Shown here: piece after piece, positions 29,484-44,400 of the stretch
How the letters are laid out: the number at the start of each line of letters is the position of its first letter
Numbering within the stretch: position 1 is the first letter of the stretch
NCBI RefSeq assembly: GCF_000150955.2
Contig: NC_011695.1
Span: 310,001 to 374,000, forward strand
Direction of reading: 5' to 3'
DNA from: Phaeodactylum tricornutum CCAP 1055/1
Taxonomy: Eukaryota; Bacillariophyta; Bacillariophyceae; Surirellales; Neidiaceae
Length of the DNA stretch: 64,000 bases
Translations under genes and position numbers: made by a program
Notes under the pieces: generated by a model
The model's database searches: none
Seen by the model: only the letters and a program-made list of their open reading frames with translations
What the model was told of the DNA's origin: nothing

Positions 29484-32400
29484 ATGATAGAGGAGAAGGG
29501 AAAGGGGGCTGTGATTCCTGCGACTAGCCCCGTAGAAACGATGGACTATTTGCGACGGATTCGGTCGGCCGCGTTACGGCTGGCGGTCAATGCCGAGGAG
29601 TCACCACAGAAAGTCGAAGCCAAGATGAGTGGCGGTGCTTACGTCAACGATATTGCCCGAGCTCTTCTTTCAGCTTCCTGTGTCTCCACACTTTGCAGAG
29701 GAGTTGACGATTTACCTCCAAGGCCGTGTATCCAGAGCCCGCACGATTTGGATTCACGACACATCGAAGCTTATCAACTTCGTCGAGTGGATTATTTGCG
29801 TGAACTGCTTCGCGCCATGGCTCCGATCAGTATAGATGTTGCGGCTTTGGTTTGTTCGATTGTGAGATCAAGTCTAGTAGACGACGCCACCCGAAAGATC
29901 AAGCTCGTTTTTTGTAAGGCCGCCTTTATCTTGTTTTCTCAGTGGTTGGAAGTCGCTCCACACATCAAGCCCCTCGTGTCAGATTTGTTCCGCTTGAGCG
30001 TGTTTGACTGCCCTCTCATTCATGCTAAGGAAGATCCGGTAGAAGAGAGACTATTATTGATGGAGGCGGCGTACAATCTTTGTCAATTTTATTGGAAACA
30101 GCGGGAGCCCGCAGTCTTAAAAACATGGTGGAGTTGGAGCCAGGTCTTTGGCCAAACCGACGCAAACGATGACATGAACATTGACGGGGAATCCCAGGAG
30201 TTCACTATCCGTTGGTATAGGGCTCGAGTGGTCACAGAAATTCTAGATTTGAATCGTGTGGCGAAAATGGACTATCTTGAACGACATGGTGTTGAACAGG
30301 AACTGGTCGCCTGGGTAATGCATCCATGGGCGCTGGCGAGAGAAGAATATGAGGTGCAGCGACTGCAAATTCTGCAGCGAGCCAAGATATGGACGGAATG
30401 CGAATTCTACTGTCCTAGTGCTAGCGAAATTCGTGGTGTAATTCCGCTTCACCAATTTTTGCTGGAAATCGGTCCTGGGCTTGTTTTTGTGAAACACGGC
30501 TGTATTTTGGATCCAGCCATCGAAACGATCCATGCTACGGCAGAAAAGTCTCACCCCCGGCTTTTCCGGACTACGACATCAGCTCGAAATCTTTCACTTG
30601 TGGGGACAGCGTTATGTGAAGAACCGAACCCTCCGCCAATTTTGCTTTGTGGGCCGGCAGGATCCGGCAAGTCCAGTCTCGTTCGAGAACTTGCAAGCAT
30701 GTTTGCGTTTGACGAACACACCGCAGCTCACCATGACGATCAGCTGCTAGAGATTCATGTCGATGAAGAAACGGATACAAAAACTTTAGTTGGATCATAC
30801 ACTACGACCGACGTTCCCGGCGAGTTTGAGTGGAGACCAGGCGCCTTGACGAGAGCGATTCGATCTGGTAAATGGGTACTGTTGGAGGACTTGGATTCTA
30901 TTCCCATTGAGATCCAGGCTTCGTTAGTGCAGTTGTTAAAAAGTAGACTGTTGCCACTAGGGAACGGAAAAGTCGAGCGATGTCACCCAAACTTTCGTCT
31001 TTTCGGAACGTTGACTATTCTGCCCGATGTGATTCATCCAGGATCAGTCGGTGGCAAACGAATACTGAGCCCCACGATGTGGAGACATATACGAATAGAA
31101 CCTCTGCCTCTTTCGGAGCTGAAAGAAATCGCTGTTTCGATGCACAAAGAGGTCCCCGGCTTCGTTGTTGACTGTGTTTTGAAAGTCTTTACTGCCCTCG
31201 ATCAAAGTGGTCGAACAACCGCAATAGAAGACGATTTTATGGACGGCCTCCAACTCTTGACACGGGCAATAATTGGAAGAAATCCTTCAGTTCGGGATCT
31301 TTTTAAAGTTCTGTCGCGCATAGCGCACAACGTTGTGTTTGAATCCGGTGTGAGCTATGCAACAGAAGGCCAAAGAACCCTTTGCTTGGCCGAAACGTAT
31401 GATATTTTTGTCGCAGCTTGCCCTGATCGGAATTTTAAAGAAGAATGTCTCAGAAGTATTTTTGCACCAACTTGGGGGGTGTCGGCTGACTTGGCTCTAT
31501 CTTACATTGATAGAAGGCGGCCGGAACCTGTAGTTTACCCAGCGTACACTGAAGTTGGTAGAGCAAGAATACCTATTCCTGAGCTTTATATTCGGCCGAA
31601 CACTGACAAAGAAACGTTTGCTCAAACAAGCTATGCTCTTCGCTTGATGGAGTCGATCGGAGTCTGTATCGCGGAAAATGAGCCAACTCTTTTGGTCGGT
31701 GAAACCGGCTGTGGGAAGACAACAATCCTACAGCATCTCGCGAGACTTTCTGGAAGAGATCTTGTTGTACAAAATCTCTCTTTGCAAACCGATTCAACAG
31801 ATCTTCTCGGTGGATTTCGACCGCTGGAGATACAGCAGGTGGCTCGAAGTGTATACCAGAATTTTGTAGACCTTTTCACGTCTTCTTTCTCTAGAAAGCA
31901 GAACGCTGATTTCCTGGCATTTACCTCTGATGCAATGAAAAGAGGGAACTGGAAAAGATTGTCTCAATGCTTCAGAAAAGCAGCCAAGCTTGGAATAGAT
32001 AAGGTCAAAGAACGAAGCTGGGATTCCGAATCGTCTTCGGTGGCAGCTTCCTGGAGACGTTTTGAGAAGAGCACTGGGCGTTTCGAGCAGCAACGACTTG
32101 CTTGCAATTCAGGGTTGGCCTTTGTCTTCGCGGAAGGTGCGCTAATAGAGGCTATTACAAGAGGGAAGTGGGTATTGTTGGACGAGATCAACTTGGCCAG
32201 TTCGGAAACGCTTCAAAGATTGTGCGGGCTGCTTGATGATCCGACCAGCAGTATCACTTTGACCGAAAGAGGTGATGGTGAACCCGTCGAACGGCACCCT
32301 GACTTTCGGTTATTTGCAGCAATGAACCCAGCAACCGATTCAGGAAAGAAAGATCTGCACGCTAGTATCCGGTCTCGATTTACAGAGTTGTACGTAGACG

Positions 32401-35400
32401 AATTGCTCGATCCGCTGGAGCTAAGGGTGGTTGCCGAACGCTACATTTGTGCAGTTCTTCCGGTGACTGACACACCTCCTGAACACACGGAGACTGTGGT
32501 CAAGGCCGTTGATGTATATCTCGAATGCCGTTCACTCGCGGAACGTGTCTTGGTCGACGGCAGTGGTCAAAAACCTAGATACACTCTTCGCACTCTATCA
32601 AGAGCCTTGACTGCATCCCAAATCTACGTTCTTCAGCAAAAGCTCCCACTCCAGCGAGCACTTTATGAAGGCTTTGAACTTGCATTCCAGGGCCCGCTAA
32701 GTCAGACTTCACTGAAACCTTTTTGTGATCTTCTCACCCAAGCATTTGCTTCCGGGTTGAAAAAGGAAGAGATGGATCATCCCGGTCGTCGACCAGGAGG
32801 AACCGCTGCAGTAGATCGCTTCGCACTAATTAAACCTTTTTGGATTGAGAAAGGTCCCCTGGAGTCGATAGATTGGTCGGAGCTCAACAGTAATGCCAGG
32901 TCAAAGTTTGTTTTGACACGGAGCACCACTAACAATTTACGTCGACTCGCCCGGGCAGTAGCATCAGGGCCTTGGCCGATTCTTTTGGAAGGGCCCACTA
33001 GCGCCGGGAAGACATCCTTGGTGGAATACTTAGCGGCACGTTGTGGTCATCACGTTATTCGTATTAACAATCACGAACACACCGACGTGCAGGAGTATAC
33101 GGGGAGCTTTGCCGCCGACTCGAGTGGTCGTCTTGCTTTTCAAGACGGCTTACTCGTTCGGGCATTGAGAGAAGGTCACTGGGTTATTTTGGACGAGTTG
33201 AATTTGGCACCAAGTGAGGTACTCGAGGCCTTGAATCGTCTTTTGGATGACAATAGAGAGCTTTATCTCCCTGAAACCAACGAGACTGTCCGTCCTAAAC
33301 ATGGATTCAGGCTTTTTGCGACACAAAACCCAAGCGGCGTATATGGAGGCAGAAAACCGCTTTCTAGGGCCTTTCGAAATCGATTCACTGAACTTCACTT
33401 GGACGATATTCCTAGTAGCGAAATGATTACCATTCTAGAGAAACGGTCCGGATGTCCACCTCAACACGCCAAGATTTTAGTCTCAATCATGGATGCTCTT
33501 CGACTGAAGCGTAGTAAAAGTGGAGTGTTCTTGGGAAAGAACAGCTTCATTACTCCACGGGACCTGTTGAGGTGGGCAGAGCGACATGCAACCGGGAAGA
33601 TTGAACTAGCCCACGAAGGTTTCATGCTTTTGGGAGAGCGGTTGCGGACAAGGGAAGAAAAGGATTGTGTCCGAGAAGAAATTGAGAAACATCTAAACGT
33701 AAAAATCGACCTGGAGACACTCTACTTCAGTGAGTCCTCGGAAGCGAGATCAGTTCTCCACCGTCTGTTCACTAAATCATCCGATCCGAATAATCAGAAA
33801 CTGTTAGCTACGATCGCCCCGACGAGGTCTTTGCTGAGGCTAGTCACGTTGGTGCTCCGCTGTGTCAGGCAACGTGAACCAGTTCTTCTCGTTGGAGGTA
33901 AGCGGAAGGGAAACCCCTTTATTGTTCTTTTGCCGTTACGTATGTATCTCAAATACCGATTCTTGTAGATACGGGATGCGGAAAAACAACAGCGGTTCAG
34001 CTTCTCAGTTGTGTATTGGAGTCCGAACTTCATACCATCAATTGTCACGCCACAACCGAAACCTCTGACCTTTTAGGTGGGTTGCGGCCTGTTAGAGGTC
34101 GTCCAAGGCTGGTTCGAAGAATGCTGGATGCGACAGTAAATCTCTGTGGTTGTTGGCCACAACGCGATGCTATTGCTTTACAATCAATTCCCGGATTCGT
34201 CAATGAAGAATTGGCAAAGACCACAAAAGCATCGGAGGTCTATACCGGAATATTACCAGATGATGCAGTCGACCAAATGGTTGAACTAGCGAGGGCCTTG
34301 TGGAAATCACGAAGTGGGATTATTCAATCGGAGCCTTCCTCTAGACGGGCGAAACGTCAAAAAGTAGACGGAAAGGAATCTCCCAGTAGTAGTTTTGAGC
34401 GTGACAATTGGGATCAAGTTTCGTGCCTTGTCAAGGAAGTCGAAGATCTGGCTCGGGCATACAATGCTTTGTTTGAATGGTCCGATGGTCCGCTTGTGAA
34501 AGCGGTCAAGGCTGGAGATATGATCCTGCTCGATGAGATAAGTCTTGCCGAAGATGCAGTTTTGGAGAGACTGAATTCGGTGTTGGAACCATCGCGCACC
34601 CTCGTTCTGGCGGAGAAAGGCTCAGCAGACGACGTTGAGAGTCGAGTTCTCATCGCGCACGAATGCTTTCAGCTTTTCGCGACCATGAATCCTGGGGGGG
34701 ATTTTGGAAAGCGTGAGCTCAGCCCGGCACTTCGAAGTAGATTCACAGAAATTTGGGTACCTGCTGTTACGGATAGTGCCGATATTGATTTTGTCCTAGA
34801 GCGCTCCCTAGCACAAAGTGCTTTCGAGGAAGGGACACGAAATGACGTAAAGCGGAAAATGATAGAATACTTCAACTGGTTCAATGAACACCTCTGTACC
34901 GATCCTTCGCGTCCCTATGCCGAACTGGCGCTTTCTCTCCGTGACATCTTGACGTGGGCAGCTTTTATTACAGCTTGCACGCAGGCTGGCGACGACCTTG
35001 ACATATGGGGAATATACTACCACGGCGCTTGTCTTATGCATTTGGATGGGCTGGGACTCGGAACTGCACTTGCCTCGCACGATTCCGCATCGGCCAAAAA
35101 TAAAGCCATTGAATTCTTGATGGAACATGTTCCAGTAGATAAAAGGTCAACGCTTGGTGTGATGACGAATGGCTTCAATGTTCTGGATGCAAAATTTGGT
35201 TGCAATACTTTCCGTATTCCGGTCGGTCAAGATCATGTTGCGGAAGCTGACTTCAACTTGGAGGCTCCGACTACATCTGTAAATATTTTCCGAATTCTCC
35301 GGGCAATGCAACTTTCAAAGCCAGTACTGCTCGAAGGATCCCCGGGGGTGGGAAAGACGACGCTTGTGGCTGCGCTGGCAGCAGCTTCCGGGCATAAGCT

Positions 35401-38400
35401 TGTGAGAATCAACCTTTCCGACCAAACCGACATTTCCGATTTGTTCGGCAGCGATCTCCCTGTTCCGGAAAAGGATGCGTCCGGGAATAACTCAGCCTCC
35501 TTTAGTTGGTGTGACGGCGTTCTACTGTCCGCTATCAAAAAGGGAGACTGGGTGCTATTAGATGAATTAAACCTAGCGTCTCAGGCGGTGCTGGAAGGTC
35601 TGAACAGCTGTCTCGACCATAGAGCAAGTGTTTACATTCCGGAACTAGGTAGTTCTTTCAGATGTCCTGCGTCCTTCCGAATTTTTGCCGCACAGAACCC
35701 GTTGGCACAAGGTGGAGGGAGGAAAGGCCTTCCTAAGTCGTTTTTGAATCGGTTCACCAAGGTTTTTGTTGATTCTTTAACAGACGACGATCTTCGCGTT
35801 ATTTTGACAGCAAAATTTCCATCATTGGATGAAAAGCTCATCGACCGTGTGATTGCATTTAACAGTCGGATAAACTGTGATGTTGTTCAAGATCGCCTGT
35901 ATGGTCAGTCCGGTGCACCGTGGGAGTTCAATTTGAGAGACGTTTTTCGATGGTGTGAGCTGCTACGATTTGATCTTTTCGGGCAAATATCAATTTCCCT
36001 TCCTCTGGTGCTTGCCCGAGACCTGTATTTTCAACGTTTCAGAGCACAACATGACCGGGAAATTGCGAAAGAACGTTATCTGTCAATCTTCGGATCCGTG
36101 GATCAGAAGGACCCCAGATGTAAACTAGCAACGACTCCGCTCGAAGTCCTTGTGGGTAGTGTCAGATTAGCACGGTTGCGAGGTCCGGATATCACACGCG
36201 GTCCCTATGTCGTAGAGAGTCCGCTTTCGCTCATTCACTTTCAAGCACTCGAAGCGGTAGCTCGATGCATTTCAAAAAATTGGCCTTGCCTACTTGTAGG
36301 GCCGGCGGTAGTGGGGAAGAGCTCGACAATTGGTTGCCTCGCCGAATTAACAGGGCGAAAGCTAGTCGAGATATGTCTGTCTCCATCCTCTGACGTTTCT
36401 GAGCTTGTGGGGTGCTTTGAGCAAGTTGATGGACTTGAGGACTACAGGGTAGCGTTCGCGTCTATCTGCCGTGTGGCTGAGGAATATCTGCTGCTTGGCG
36501 GATCGGAGACTGAAAAAGTATGCGATTTACTCAATTCGATCCGATCGGCAGACGACGAAGTAGAGGGTATGCGTTTTGCGCAGCACATTGCGTCTCTGCT
36601 TTTTACAGAGCTCAGATCTAGAGTCGATCTGAACCCCATCGTATGGGATGATCTGGCGGCTTCTCGCGATCTTTTGCTCAATTACAATGGAAAAATGTCA
36701 ACGATAGGCGGTCACTTTGTTTGGAAAGACGGTATTCTTATCGAAGCGATGGAAAAGGGTTACTGGCTTCATTTAAAGCATGTCAACCTTTGCCCAGCTT
36801 CGGTGCTTGATCGTTTGAATTCTGTGATGGAACCAAATGGAAGTTTGTTGTTGGCAGAGTGCAGTTCAGCGGGGGAGGACGGAGGAACAAGGCATCGTCA
36901 AGTCCATTGCCACCCTGACTTTCGGATCTTTCTCTCTATGAATCCTGAATATGGGGAGGTTTCAAGGGCGATGCGGAACAGATGCGTGGAGATAGCGTTG
37001 ATGGACCACCCGGCTCTGGCATATGAGGGATCGTATGTTGATGCTATCAATCGACTACAGAGAATTGGACTCCGTTCACAGTTGCTGGCCGACACAATAC
37101 TGAAGCGTTGTGAAACCAGCTCGCTGGTGGAATCGTGCGGGAAGGTGATGTGCCGCCTTCTGCTCCGCGGCGTCACCGGTTTCGATTCCATTGCATCGGC
37201 CACTGAGGTGATGCTAGGGAGTATAGAAAAGGATCACGATCCCTGGCTAGAAAAGGTTGATATTGAAGGAGCTTCATTTGACAGAATATTATCGTTTTCA
37301 GATATGAAGGGCCAATTCTTGTCGAATTCAATGAACACTGTTTCATGGGAAGGCCGAGCACTGGAAAAATTTCTATGCAAGAGAGGGACTCATTCCACGT
37401 TCTTTCCTTTAATCCATTCCCTCGGCGATCATCATATGGGAATCAGCGGACCCAACTTCATTCTGTTGCGGAATCATATGATTGCATTGTACCTTTGTAA
37501 ATCGACAAACCTGGATATTTCTTTAAGAGCTTCGTTTCTCGATACATTCGACGGAAGCCTATCGGGCTCCCTCCACTTTGCTGCAAACTACATGATGCGG
37601 TTGCTTGGAGGACCGAATACGACTGAAAGCAAGATACGCTTTCCAGCAGAGGGGCGTTTTGACATGCAGCATTTTTTGTCCATCGCTTTCAATAAAGTAT
37701 ATTTTCGTCGGATTCCTCAAACCCTAGTAGAGCAGGCCTGGTATCAAGAGCAAAGAAAGACTATTCGGAGCCGCAGCTTTGAAGGCAGCAGTGAGTTGTG
37801 CGCTTTGCAAGTATCGTTTCTGCTAAGTACCGGCCAAATTGACAGGAGCGAGGTCGTATGTCCCGTCACGCCACATCTGTACCCTTTCTTCAACGTATTG
37901 GACAATTTGATTGACCTGATTTATCAAGATCCTAGCAACGACTTCGGAGTTGCCCCAAAGATAGATGATGTCCTTCGTGACCGGGATGGCCTTTGGAATC
38001 TGACTAAAAACCTTGCCTTTTCATCGTCTAGAGTCGACTTCCTTTGCTTCGACGAAATTGACTTTATTGTTCAGTGGAAATGGCTTTGCGATAGCCTACA
38101 GCAAATGAGTAAGTTTGTAGGCAGTTTCGCAACTGACAATGGACAGGAACGACGGAAATTGTCTGCCCTTTCAGATGCCATCGAACGTGAGCTTTACTAC
38201 GGTGGATCCGTACGCATATCTTGTTCAATTGCGAAGAGGTCAAACAAGCCTTTTGTACCGAAGACTACCGAAGGTTGGAATCTGAATATGCAGTCTCGTG
38301 ATCTTGCTGAAAAATGCTCAATCTGGTCCCAGCGATGCGAAATTGCTGGAGAGCGTGTTGGAGACGAGTTATTGCTTGATGACTTGGTACAACACCAGCA

Positions 38401-41400
38401 TCCAGCTCTGTATGTCGACTCAGAAATGAAGGAACAGATTCTTGCTGTTATATCTATGTCGTATTTGGCGACGACTGGGGAGGCAGGTGATGATGGGCTT
38501 ACCGAACGAAGAAATCTGAGCCGACAGGCCCTGACTGCTGTGCAGGCGCGTCTTTCTGTTGCGCGCAAGCATTTCGAGCAAAATATTAATTTGGTACAGA
38601 TGGACGGTCAGATTCATACAATAGATAATATGATGAGCGTCGATGATTTGAATGCCCTATCCGATGCTTCGGACAGTGTGCAGCAGCTCGCGAAAACCTT
38701 TTCCCAACGGCTAATGGAAAAGTTTGCTTATATGCAGATAGCCCCGTCTGCTGAGTACTGGTGCGAGCGACAAGAGCAGTTCCTTATTCGCTGGTTTTGC
38801 AAGCTTCTTTGTCAAGTCGAAGGTGATGTTTACTGTGATATTCAATTCCTGGCCGAGCCTATTCGTAAATTCCTCGACGTTGGCCTGCACCAAACTTTTT
38901 GGAACTTGGCGGACCTGCGACCATATCAGACACTCTTGTGGTCATTGGAAAAGAAAGAAAGCAGAGATCCCCGCTGGAGAAAATTGTTGAAAAATCTTTT
39001 GCCGGTCATGACCTATAATGCATCAATCCGAGTCTGGTCTAATTGCACTGTTCATCTGAAAGGTATATCACAGCGGATTGAGTTTTCTAACATCAAAGAG
39101 ACTTGCGTGCTTCGGGGTTCTAAGCAATCGGACCCCCAGGAGGAGGCTTTGGATGATCTCGATACGCTCGATGTGCCGACATCAACAGCTCTCTCATTGG
39201 TGGGTGGCTGCTTTACTGTCGTTCATAACGAGGCTAAATACTTGCCATTCTCTACGATTGAAAACCATCAAGCGAGAGTAAAGCAGTCGGAGGCGCTGGT
39301 CGGAATTTTTACAATCGTCGCCAATGGGATCGCGGATACTTTTTTCCCTTACGAACTATTTTACCTCTTTTTGGAGACAGTGCATTCGTTGAAGAATTCT
39401 TTTTCTTCGGACGACTTCGTAGCTTTAAATGCTATTCTTCGAAACCCAACTTTATGGAATTCATCGCAATGTGGTGATCTTCGACGTATTTTAATTTTGT
39501 CGTCAAATGAGCTCTTTTTGGATTTGGTCGACCCCTTGGTCATGCCGCTTTTCGACTTGTTGCGGAGAAGCAGGAGTTGTCAGTCTTCCGAAACAACCGG
39601 ATATGGTGAGGCATTGATACAATTGGGTCTTTTGCGTTTCCATCTGCTTCTTCCCGATTCTCCTTTGGACCCTGCTCGAGAACCAGAAGCAAAGGTTCGT
39701 GCCTTGAAAATCTCAAAGGATCGATTGAAAATTGAACGATGTGCTATTCAAATGGATTCTGGACTTCAATGTGGAGATTTCTGTCCCTCCCATGAAAGAA
39801 CGAAAGAGATAGATGGACAACTTGATTTGATCAAGGCACTGCACTCGAAGCACGTAGACAGGATTGTGAGCCGACCCGTCGATGCTCCATCTTTCGTTGG
39901 ACTATATCGAGAAACAAATGAAGGAGCGAGGCGATTCTTATCCGTAGCTGCAGTACACGCTCTAATGCATCTGAGATCAAGTGACTTTTCCAGTGCTTCA
40001 TCGGTTCAAACGATCGCAAATTGGCAGAGTACTACAGAAGCATTTTGCGAGCGTATTCTATCGACATATGCAGTCTTCGAAGATGTCGTAGTCCCTCTTA
40101 TTGACTGCGTTGCCATGGTGAACCGTGGTCTGAAGCTGTTTTTCAGGCCTACAAGGGATTCTCCATCTGGTAAAGCAGATCTGGCTGTGGCTTTCAAATT
40201 TGCTCTGACTTTTCCAGTCAGTGACTACGATTCAGTGTTCGATAGCGCACATCTCATGCTTCGGTCCGTTCGACTGAAGTCTGTAAATGCCCACCGTGAG
40301 CTTGCAATTTCCATACTCTCGCACCTAGTTTCGAGGAGGCGGGTTGCCGGCTTTGATAGGAGGTCATTACTCTTATGGAATCATGTTGTTCGACTGGTAG
40401 CGGAAGATGAAACGGTCGACAACGCCAGTCTCCCAAAGTCAGACGAAGAATTGGAAGAAATTGAATTCAGAAGACAATTTCCTGACCATTCCCTTGACTT
40501 CCAAAGTCTTGTGCAACACTCTGACGAGGAAGAGAGAGATCGAGAAAACCTATCAAATAGTGAGTCCCCCGCGATCTCAACTCTTTTCCGAGAGGAATTC
40601 AAAGTCATCCTTTATTCCCTTCATCGTGATATGTTCTATGCTAAGACGGGTATGACAGATGAGAGTGATCGAGTGAAGTCCTTTCGTCTTCAGTACGGAA
40701 CCGCTTTCCTTTTGCACCGCGCCGCAGCCGTAGAGAATAGCAATTCACTCGGAGCTGCTGGTCATATAGTCGCTCTTGCGCTTGCAACACCTTCTTTTAA
40801 AGGAACGTTTGTGGGTGAGCAGTCTGATTACCGCCGCGGGCATGTTTACGATTTTCACAAAGATCCGAACCCAGTGGAAGCCCTGAAATCTTGCGAACCG
40901 CTCTTAAGCCTTCAAGCTCGAGTATCGCAGCTTCTGACGGCTTTTCCGGGCAACGAAATTTTGCTCGCCATCGCGAGGGTGATCGATAGGCTAAAAAGAT
41001 TTGATCTGTCGGTTGTCCCTCTGGGAAAACTCTTGCGAGGGATGGAGCTTCTCCTTAGACAGTCGCAAGACTGGGAGCAGCATGCTAGCGAGCGCGTTCA
41101 ACTCGGCGACTCCCTTCGATCTGTTAGCGAAACAGTCGCTAGATGGCGAAAGGCGGAACTCTTTAGCTGGTCTAGTCTATTGACCAACCGAGAAGCGCAA
41201 TTTCAGAGGAATGCCCACGGGCACTGGTATAAGCTCTACCGCTTGTTTATGATTGATCCTTGCGATGACACTCTCGGTTCGGCAGAGTCAACAAGGATTA
41301 ACAGTCTAGATAGATCCACACCGGCATGGCTTTGGAAAGGAGTCAATTTTGAAGGAATCCGATTGACCCCCGCGAAAACCCCCTTTGGAACTTTGTCGGA

Positions 41401-44400
41401 GCTCGTCAAAGCGCTGGACACTTTCATTCTTACTTCCCCGTTGGGTGAAGTTGGCACGAGACTCGGCATGATTGAAAATTTTGCAATGGAAAAACGTGCC
41501 GAGTATCTGCATATGTCAGCGGGTGTCGAGTGCTTGCATCTCGCGCGTACTCTTTCGTCTCTTTGGGCGTACTACCACCAATTCACCGCATTCTTTCTAA
41601 CAAAGATATCAGAAAAGAGGCGACCTCTCGAAAAGCGATTACATGAAGAAGCTAAGCTTGCGAAGTGGGACGAGCAATCATATTATGCACTTTCGGAGTC
41701 CACTGAAAAAAATTACAGAAAGCTAATGCGAATTCTTCGAGAATACGACGAGGTATTGCACATAAACGTTGGTGTTATCCTCGAGGACGAATTGTATAAG
41801 GGTATTGGTCAAGACACAGACACGACTCGACCGACAACGTCTATTCCTGGAGAAGCGGAATTATTTCCTTTTTGTCCGGGAATATCGAAAGACCAGGAAG
41901 TATGCATATGCCCAAAAACTTGGCCGGCTGTCGACCCAAAAAGATCGTGGACAAATGTCGTGGGGTTTGCTGTTCCTGTAGAACAGAGGTCGATTTTGGT
42001 TTCTAAATACCTAACGAAGATGTTCAAGCTTCACATCACTGAAAGAACAAACCCTGAATCATGGGGTAGTATGGGTGCCCAGGAAGCATCCCATCTGTCC
42101 TTAAGCATTTTCGATCGGATCCAGCGACTAAGATCTGAAAAGACGACCCGTCCCATGAAAGAAAGGGCGGTGACAGATCTTCTTAAGGAGCTTAAACGAC
42201 AAGGATATGCCAGCACGAAATGGTCAATACCGAAAGAAATCCAACAGGTAGAATCAATTTTTCAGCTACCTTCCTTGTTATCGGAACAACGGGGTATCGG
42301 AGAGAACGAGCTTATCTACCTTCAAAATGCTGAAGAATATTACCAGAAGTGCCTCTTAGAGGCGAATCGACTGCGGTCTGAAATCACGATGATGGGTAGT
42401 AGACACCTCACCCAAAGGCAACTGGACATCTTCCTCAGTTCAGGGGAACACGGCCTGCTGCTTCTAGCGCAACAGCGAGGCGTTCTAAGTAGCATAATCA
42501 TTGACCGGCGCCACCTGCAAGTGAATGTCAATACCCTTTCGGAAGTGACATCGAGCTTACCTACGGGGCAAACATACCTCAATAAGATGGTGAAAGACTT
42601 GACGATGAAAATAGCAGCATCATCTGAATGTATGGCCCAAACTGCACTAGTCCTTCGAGCGCGCTCTCACTTGACCTCTCGTGAAGATGTTCGTAGCTGG
42701 ACACGAGACAGGACTGTTTCTATGCTAGACCTCGGGTCTAGGCTAGTAAAACGACGTATTTTCGGAGGTCCGCTTGTGCTGGACCGACTGCTTGTGCAAA
42801 TCCATGAGACAAAAACAGAGCTCCGCTCTGCGTTAACACTTTTGGAGGACTGCAGATACGATTGTATGCGTCATGGTTTTCTGCCGGTGGACAGTCTTGA
42901 CACGTGCAAGAAGGCTCTTGATTTGGCTGTGGAACAGGCCGCTCGCTGCCACGAACAAGTGACACTAAGGGATGTGGAAAATCCTTTGTCTTTCTTGCCC
43001 CGGTTCGTGGAGGCTCATTCTCAAGCAGTCGAGGCTGCTCTTTTCGCCGTCCAAGCTGTTGTAGGCAACATCGACGGGCAAGACGTCTCCCCTTCTATTT
43101 GGGACTGTCACAGGTCTGCCATTGCTGAATGGTCCTCTGTGAACACGAACAGGCTAAGTGACAGACTTTTTGAAGTGTTGAATCAACTACGATTAGTTCA
43201 TGATATAAACGGACTTGATCATGAGCAGCAACAGATTTGTGTCGGACTAGCAACAGATCTAAGCTTTCTTTTTGCGGAGGCCATGCGCATATTAGACGAC
43301 CGGCTTGTCCAGTTTCTTCGGTTCCATCGAGAGGCTGCAAAGCTCCACTATGTTCTTTTGCGAATCTTCCGTACCCTTTGCGCCAAAGGCTATTGTTCCG
43401 ACAAGACAAAGGATGGTGAGGAAGAAGGCGAAGGCGAAGCATCTGGAATGACCTTTGAAGACGACAAGGATGGAACAGGCATGGGCGAAGGCGAAGGGAA
43501 ACGCGATGTAACAGATGAAATCGAAAACGAAGAGCAGTTGCTGGGATTAAAGAACGAGGCGCAAAACGAGGAAAAGAATTCGGAGGAAAAGGGCTCTAAG
43601 CAATTGGACGAAGAGGAGGCCGAGAAAGGAATGGAAATGGAGGCAGACTTCAATGGGGAAATGTATGACATGCCTGACCCGACTCCTGATGTCCGCGACA
43701 ATGATGAAGAGGACACTAAAGAGGAGCTCGATCGCGAGATGGGAGAGGAAGGTGGTGCAAACGAAGAAGTCATCGATGAAAAGATGTGGAATGATAGTGA
43801 CAATGACGAGGATCAAGGAGATGCTCAGGATGAGAAGTTGGAAAAGGATAGTGGTGTGGAAGGCGGGGCCGCGGGAGATGAATTGACCACGAAAGACGAT
43901 ACTAAAGGGAAGGAAGAGAAGGAAGCTCCACAGTCGGGTGATTCACATAAGGATCAAGCAAACGACGATCCACAAGAAGACGAGACGACAGCGGAAATGG
44001 TGAACGAGGATTCAGATGACCGGTACGAAGACAACCATGGCGTGAATGTCAGGGATGAAAAACTTTCGGATGAAAAGCCAGACGAGCAGCAAATGGAACT
44101 GGATGACAATCTAGAGCTGGATGACGGATCACCCGAGGGGAACGAAGGCGATCAAAGTTCTGAAGAGACTATCGAAGACGTTGAAAACGACGACGCACTT
44201 AACAAAGAAAACGACAATCCGGGCAATGACGTTGCCGCTGACGAACAATTAAGTGAAGAAAATGTTGAAGCAGAAGACCTCGATACCAATGCAATTAGGG
44301 CAGAAAATGCCATTCCTGATGAAGTAAACGATGAAGAGCCAGAAGACGATTCGAATCCTGATATGCAGCCCCCCAGCCAGATGGCCCGGGAGCCTACGGA